A stretch of 64,000 nucleotides of DNA, taken from assembly GCF_014642405.1 (NCBI RefSeq), contig NZ_BMIN01000020.1, positions 1 through 64,000 on the forward strand, written 5' to 3'. The translations under genes and the position numbers were made by a program. Below the pieces are notes generated by a model, which was not told where the DNA came from, did no database searches, and worked only from the letters and a program-made list of their open reading frames with translations. Source of the stretch: Pontibacillus salipaludis. Its GTDB lineage: Bacteria; Bacillota; Bacilli; Bacillales; BH030062. Of the stretch, positions 60,556 through 64,000 are shown piece after piece. How positions within the stretch are numbered: the first letter of the stretch is position 1; each line of letters opens with the position of its first letter.

Positions 60556-61506
60556 ATGATCAGAACTATAGCGATCACAAAAGACCAGCAATTACATAAA
60601 GATTTGCCTTTGGAGAAGTTATCAGAAGAAGGGATTATGTGGTACTGGGTGGATTTCTCAGAACCAACACCTAGTGAAACGCAAAAATTGGATACAGTCT
60701 TTCAATTTCACCCCTTGGCAATTGAAGACTGTATACATAATTTACAACGACCAAAGCTTGACTATTATGATGAGCATACTTTTTTCGTCATGCATGCCCT
60801 TAATGCTAAAACCCTTGAAAAAGAAGAAGTGGATTTGTTTAATGGAGATGGGTACATTGTTACCTATCACAAGCAAGTCTGTCCTGAGCTTGAACAAGTC
60901 TGGAATAGACTTTTAAGAGAACGTTCGTTTAATGTGTGGGATGAATTTCACGTGCTCCACCAAATCTTTGACAAGGTAGTCGATAATTATTTTCCAATTG
61001 TCTATGCCATTGAGGATCATATTAATGATATAGAAGATAATACGAAAGAATTGTCTATGGAAACGTTGCTTGAGCAATTATTTGATACAAGAGCAGATTT
61101 ATTAACAATGCGTCAAACAGTCCATCCTATGAGGGACTTAATGTATAGGATCTTGAGTTCTCACAGGCTTGATGGGGTGCGAGAAAGGAAAGAGTATTTT
61201 TCAGATATTTATGACCATCTTTTGAAGGTATCTGAGCTAATTGAATCAAATCGAGAAATGACCCAAGATATCAGGGACAGTTATATGTCTTTAAATTCAC
61301 ATGAAACGAATCGAACGATGCAAATTCTAACGGTAATATCAACGATTTTTATGCCTTTAACCTTTATTGTAGGGGTGTATGGAATGAACTTTTCCTATAT
61401 GCCAGAATTAGATGAAAGGTACGCTTATTTCGTTGTTTTATTTATCATGTTTGTGATAGCAGTTATCATGTTTCTTTGGTTTAGGCGGAAAGGTTGGTTT
61501 GATTAA
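60556..61506 (+). CDS. corA: CorA-family magnesium transporter
   Basis: This 316-residue protein has a large cytoplasmic N-terminal domain with HPLAIEDCIHNLQRPKLDYY, a long stalk helix and two C-terminal TM segments. The defining GMN motif lies between TM1 and TM2 (YGMNFSYMPE). The basic C-terminus RRKGWFD is typical. Pentameric Mg2+/Co2+ channel. Good site GGAGAGGAAAGG before the ATG. Confidence 0.93.
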   Translation: MIRTIAITKDQQLHKDLPLEKLSEEGIMWYWVDFSEPTPSETQKLDTVFQFHPLAIEDCIHNLQRPKLDYYDEHTFFVMHALNAKTLEKEEVDLFNGDGYIVTYHKQVCPELEQVWNRLLRERSFNVWDEFHVLHQIFDKVVDNYFPIVYAIEDHINDIEDNTKELSMETLLEQLFDTRADLLTMRQTVHPMRDLMYRILSSHRLDGVRERKEYFSDIYDHLLKVSELIESNREMTQDIRDSYMSLNSHETNRTMQILTVISTIFMPLTFIVGVYGMNFSYMPELDERYAYFVVLFIMFVIAVIMFLWFRRKGWFD

Positions 61507-61517
61507 CAATAAATATA

Positions 61518-61550
61518 AGCATGTACTCCCATCATGGAGTACATGCTTTT
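61518..61550 (+). terminator. Terminator after corA
   Basis: AAGCATGTACTCC-CATCAT-GGAGTACATGCTT plus T-run. Confidence 0.88.
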
Positions 61551-61725
61551 TTTAGTAATCTTGAACGTTAGAATTGTGGCTTTCGTCTGTAGAAGTAGGA
61601 ACATTTCAGCCCTCAGTATGAGAATGATTCATGCCTTGTGCCGTTAAAAAGATTGCTCCACCTCCTTATAATTAGAATTACCATCAAAGCTAAAGATGGA
61701 AAATCTTATTAAGGAAGTGGTCTTT

Positions 61726-61875
61726 GTGATCTTGACCGAAATGGAAATCCGTGATCTTATAGATAAGAGAAAACCAGAGAAAGTAACGATCCAACCTGAT
61801 CCGATGAAATATAAATTAAAATCAACGTGGATACAGCGATGTTTATCTAGTGCACTGAATGCTTTAAAGGGATAA
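61726..61875 (+). CDS. Small protein, 49 aa
   Basis: GTG 61726 lies behind AAGGAAGTGG. The product starts MILTEMEIRDLIDKRKPEKV and ends WIQRCLSSALNALKG; it is soluble and charged, with a helical N-terminus and a likely amphipathic C-terminal helix. It is convergent with another short frame (61881-61991). Unknown family; could be spurious. Confidence 0.45.
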   Translation: MILTEMEIRDLIDKRKPEKVTIQPDPMKYKLKSTWIQRCLSSALNALKG

Positions 61876-61880
61876 GTAAG

Positions 61881-61991
61881 TTAGACGCTCTTGTTCTTCA
61901 TAGAAAAATAATAGACTTTAGGGATTCTTGAGTAGTACCAATGTTCACTGACGGTGGTACCAAGTAAAAAAGCATATAATTTCCAATCCAT
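61881..61991 (-). CDS. Very small protein, 36 aa
   Basis: Minus strand ATG 61991 behind AAGGGA encodes MDWKLYAFLLGTTVSEHWYY, ending FSMKNKSV. One hydrophobic/aromatic stretch. Weak evidence: only a ribosome binding site and plausible composition. Confidence 0.35.
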   Translation of the reverse strand: MDWKLYAFLLGTTVSEHWYYSRIPKVYYFSMKNKSV

Positions 61992-62117
61992 AAGGATCCC
62001 TTCTTTCTGTCTTTCGTTAAGGTATTATACGCATAAAGAAGTTCGTCCTATGATATGGATGGTCATGGACATGTTTCTTATTGTGCTCTCATATAGTAAT
62101 GAGGGGGAGGGACATGT

Positions 62118-62642
62118 ATGAAAATGGCTTTGGGAATCGTTTGGACGATGATGCTCCTTGGAGTTTTTGTTTTATCATTTTTACATCGGATAAGTAAGAA
62201 AGAAGATAAAGAACGAATTGTTCATGGAGTTGTTATGTTTGCGAGTGTCTATTACGGGATGACGATATACTTTTTAACTCAAAATTTATTAATTTCAATG
62301 GGGATAGCAACGGGCATAGGGCTACTTCTTCCATTCTTTTTTCAGCATACAAATTCCGAACGAATTATACATAGTAGTATGCATGCGGTTATGGGAGGGA
62401 TGATGGGAGGAATGTTAAGTGGGATGCTTCCTGATTCAGAGTGGAATGTGGTTTTTAAGGTGATGACTATGAGTACCTTCGCATTTGGTGTGTTATTAAT
62501 ATATGACCTAGGCGTTCCACACCCTCTAATTAAATGGTTGTATAACCCTATTAATATAGCGATATTCATGCTTGTTGTAGGAGTATTGATCCAATACTTA
62601 CCTATAACTTCTGCCGGGTTAGAACACTCTCATAATCATTAG
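62118..62642 (+). CDS. Membrane protein with Met/Gly-rich segment, 174 aa
   Basis: Four or five TM segments. A striking HSSMHAVMGGMMGGMLSGML stretch lies about 92-111, and the C-terminus is HSHNH. The Met and His clusters could bind soft metals such as copper, but no known family is recognised. GAGGGGGAGGG precedes the start; an overlapping ATG at 62114 is out of frame. Single gene. Confidence 0.7.
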   Translation: MKMALGIVWTMMLLGVFVLSFLHRISKKEDKERIVHGVVMFASVYYGMTIYFLTQNLLISMGIATGIGLLLPFFFQHTNSERIIHSSMHAVMGGMMGGMLSGMLPDSEWNVVFKVMTMSTFAFGVLLIYDLGVPHPLIKWLYNPINIAIFMLVVGVLIQYLPITSAGLEHSHNH

Positions 62643-62690
62643 AAAAAGGGCAGGATCTGCTTTATCGATAAAGCAGATCCTGCCCCTTTT
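62643..62690. terminator. Long bidirectional terminator
   Basis: GGGCAGGATCTGCTTTATCG and its complement form a near-perfect palindrome centred at 62666, flanked by AAAAA and CTTTT. Confidence 0.88.
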
Positions 62691-62697
62691 AAATTTT

Positions 62698-63321
62698 TTA
62701 ATGGGCCTCTTCTTTGGTAGATGTTTTTTTAAATGGAGAGGTATTACAAGATTTAGATTTTTTACGTTGTACGATTTTATATGCCAGGAACATAATAAGT
62801 ACACAAGCAAGTGCAAGGTAAACATATTGCTGAAGGCTTGTAATTGTATTCTTAATGGAAGACAAATTCCCCATTCTTCCTACAAGCAACATTATATAAA
62901 TATATGGTGTGATGCCAATAAAAGTGATTACCCCAAAGCGGACCGGTCGTACGTGACTGATACCTGAAAAATAGGAAACATAATTTCCTAACCCAAGTGG
63001 TCGGGAAAGTGCAATGGTCCATTCCCCACACCGACTAAACCACCGCTCCGCTTTTTCTAACTTATCACTTTTAAACCAGTTTTGTAATTTTCCTTCAAGT
63101 TTATAACCTATGACATAAGGAATATAGCTGAATAAAGTGTAAACGCCTCCTGCAAGAAGTGCTATTCCTAAGCTTGTTAAGGCAGAAGCTTTTAGTATAT
63201 AACCATAAGCTAATACAACTAACCCACCAGGGAAGGGGAGAGAAGAAGCTTCAATCGATAAGCTTAATAAAAGCCCGAATAATCCCCAGTCTTTTAATGT
63301 GCTTACAATAAAATCAAGCAT
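62698..63321 (-). CDS. DedA-family (VTT domain) membrane protein
   Basis: This protein has 207 residues from ATG 63321 behind AAAGGAC. DedA pattern: SIEASSLPFPGGLVVLAYGY near the N-terminus, a central basic loop and RWFSRCGEWTIALSRPLGLG before FSGISHVRPVRFG. DedA proteins flip or scramble phospholipids such as undecaprenyl phosphate or phosphatidylethanolamine. The C-terminal tail is Lys-rich. Confidence 0.87.
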   Translation of the reverse strand: MLDFIVSTLKDWGLFGLLLSLSIEASSLPFPGGLVVLAYGYILKASALTSLGIALLAGGVYTLFSYIPYVIGYKLEGKLQNWFKSDKLEKAERWFSRCGEWTIALSRPLGLGNYVSYFSGISHVRPVRFGVITFIGITPYIYIMLLVGRMGNLSSIKNTITSLQQYVYLALACVLIMFLAYKIVQRKKSKSCNTSPFKKTSTKEEAH

Positions 63322-63362
63322 AGGCAGTCCTTTCTGAAATTCATTTACTGGAAGCATATAGG

Positions 63363-63395
63363 GTTGCAATCATTCAATGATTGCAACCCTTTTTA
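63363..63395. terminator. Hairpin between the 63.4-kb gene and dedA
   Basis: GGGTTGCAATCATT-CAA-AATGATTGCAACCC-like stem followed by TTTTT on the plus strand. On the minus strand, where the genes run, the tail is TATAT, so termination efficiency is unsure. Confidence 0.55.
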
Positions 63396-63396
63396 G

Positions 63397-63885
63397 TTAG
63401 ACCAAAATAGTCTGATCACGATGAGCCTCATGAAATCGACGGACAACACAATTTTCAATAGGTTCCTCGCAAATGTTCATGATTTTTTGGTAGGCATACT
63501 GTACGTCTTTCCCATCAATAATCATGACCAGAGGCCGATCTGTATTATAATAGAAAAAGAACGACAATAGCTTAGGAAGATTACGAACGTCTGCAATCAA
63601 ATGGTCTTGGTATAAGTATAAATCATAAGAACTATCTACTATAAAATGATGAATATTCATGACTTCTTCCATATCAATTTGCTTTTTTAATTGTACTTGG
63701 TACGATGTAAGCTGCTCCAAGGTTTTCACCTCTACTTGTTTTTTTCTTTTTCTTACATACCAAATACCCTCCTCCTCATTAATGAAACGTAAAAAGCTCT
63801 TAAGGCTTATTTGCCGGCCCCTTAACTTGTAATAGGCCCAAACTAAAAACAGAACTCGGAATGTCCGAGTTCTGTTAGTGTTCAT
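63397..63885 (-). CDS. Hypothetical protein, up to 162 aa (start uncertain)
   Basis: The frame opens at ATG 63885, overlapping the preceding SDR gene by 11 bases. Its first codons are, however, the SDR terminator stem. A later start, for example GTG or TTG near residues 53-56 behind AGTAGAGGTG, is possible. The protein is soluble, basic in the first third, with LYLYQDHLIADVRNLPKLLS and RPLVMIIDGKDVQYAYQKIM. No family is recognised. Confidence 0.55.
   Translation of the reverse strand: MNTNRTRTFRVLFLVWAYYKLRGRQISLKSFLRFINEEEGIWYVRKRKKQVEVKTLEQLTSYQVQLKKQIDMEEVMNIHHFIVDSSYDLYLYQDHLIADVRNLPKLLSFFFYYNTDRPLVMIIDGKDVQYAYQKIMNICEEPIENCVVRRFHEAHRDQTILV
63849..63875 (-). terminator. Terminator of the SDR gene
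   Basis: Minus strand ACAGAACTCGGA-CAT-TCCGAGTTCTGT followed by TTTT, starting at the SDR stop codon. Confidence 0.85.
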
Positions 63886-64000
63886 AGATCATTTTTCTTG
63901 TCATTCCACCGTCAACCACAAGGTTCTCTCCTGTTACGAATGTATTGTCTTTATCTGTAAGGTAAAAACAAGCTTTTGATATGTCGGTTGGGTGGCCAAC
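63875..64000 (-). CDS. SDR oxidoreductase, C-terminal 41 residues (cut by window edge)
   Basis: The last codons read VGHPTDISKACFYLTDKDNT and GENLVVDGGMTRKMIYEH. This is the end of a classical short-chain dehydrogenase (PxDIAxAxxFLxSD...ITGxxxxVDGGxT pattern). The catalytic part is beyond the right edge. Confidence 0.88.
   Translation of the reverse strand, partial: VGHPTDISKACFYLTDKDNTFVTGENLVVDGGMTRKMIYEH

Noticed and set aside
1-64000. tRNA, rRNA, prophage integrase, replication origin or CRISPR genes
   Set aside because: Looked for on both strands; no cloverleaf with a T-loop GGTTCRANTC motif, no rRNA core sequence, no integrase and no DnaA-box cluster was seen.

Overview
The window reads as chromosomal DNA of a low-to-moderate GC, endospore-forming member of the Bacillaceae. 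The best guess is a halophilic or halotolerant relative of Pontibacillus, Halobacillus or Virgibacillus; this rests on gene content and not on a marker gene. Supporting content: a Spo0M homologue, a YflT-type general stress protein behind a sigma-B-like promoter, a DUF948/YtxH operon, a subtilisin with propeptide, a BCCT compatible-solute carrier, an NhaP-type Na+/H+ antiporter, AGGAGG-type ribosome binding sites and frequent GTG/TTG starts. No rRNA, tRNA, prophage or CRISPR array was seen.

Layout. 1-345 (minus strand): promoter, SAM riboswitch and its terminator, with the 5' end of a group II intron beginning directly after the terminator U-tract and running off the left edge. 661-2177: an RNPP-like TPR regulator followed by a 43-residue exported peptide, probably a peptide signalling cassette. 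2265-5767: stress protein, MFS transporter, secreted subtilisin. 6084-6916: TPP riboswitch and thiT. 7203-13692: MetOD1 protein, TetR regulator with a quinone oxidoreductase, hybrid histidine kinase and LytTR response regulator. 14466-16241: structured leader candidate and a polytopic permease. 16395-20495: spo0M, an ArsR-type regulator with an MFS pump, an SDR. 20530-24538: zinc homeostasis block (YcgQ/YcgR-like pair, zur, His-rich znuA) with Zur-box-like sites. 24719-28561: ECF sigma/anti-sigma pair and a duplicated helical cell-wall protein. 28660-36300: HxlR/DoxX, YihY, the DUF948/YtxH operon, BCCT carrier, CidAB-type pair and its LysR regulator. 36487-45489: oxidoreductases, an amidohydrolase, a second ECF sigma/anti-sigma pair, and TetR with OsmC. 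45644-54840: penicillin acylase, NhaP, sirtuin, nitroreductase, ABC exporter. 55325-58041: methyltransferase, two rhodaneses behind a CstR-like operator, and a rhodanese/metallo-beta-lactamase-fold protein that has lost its metal ligands. 58077-64000: DUF2512, glyoxalase-like, GNAT, CorA, DedA-type proteins, and the end of an SDR gene.

A dispersed element recurs at about 4.0, 13.7, 26.1, 41.2, 56.8 and 59.6 kb. The clean copy (59601-59954) has imperfect terminal inverted repeats beginning GGCTyTGT, a GC-rich internal hairpin, no coding capacity and a perfect 8-bp target duplication (ATAGGAAT). I interpret the family as a miniature inverted-repeat transposable element carrying a large hairpin.

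The items most worth a second look are the TPR regulator/peptide pair, the riboswitch/group II intron junction, the catalytically degenerate sulfur protein at 57124-58041, the MITE family, the apparent AUU start of the CidA homologue, and the unidentified leader before the 14.8-kb permease.
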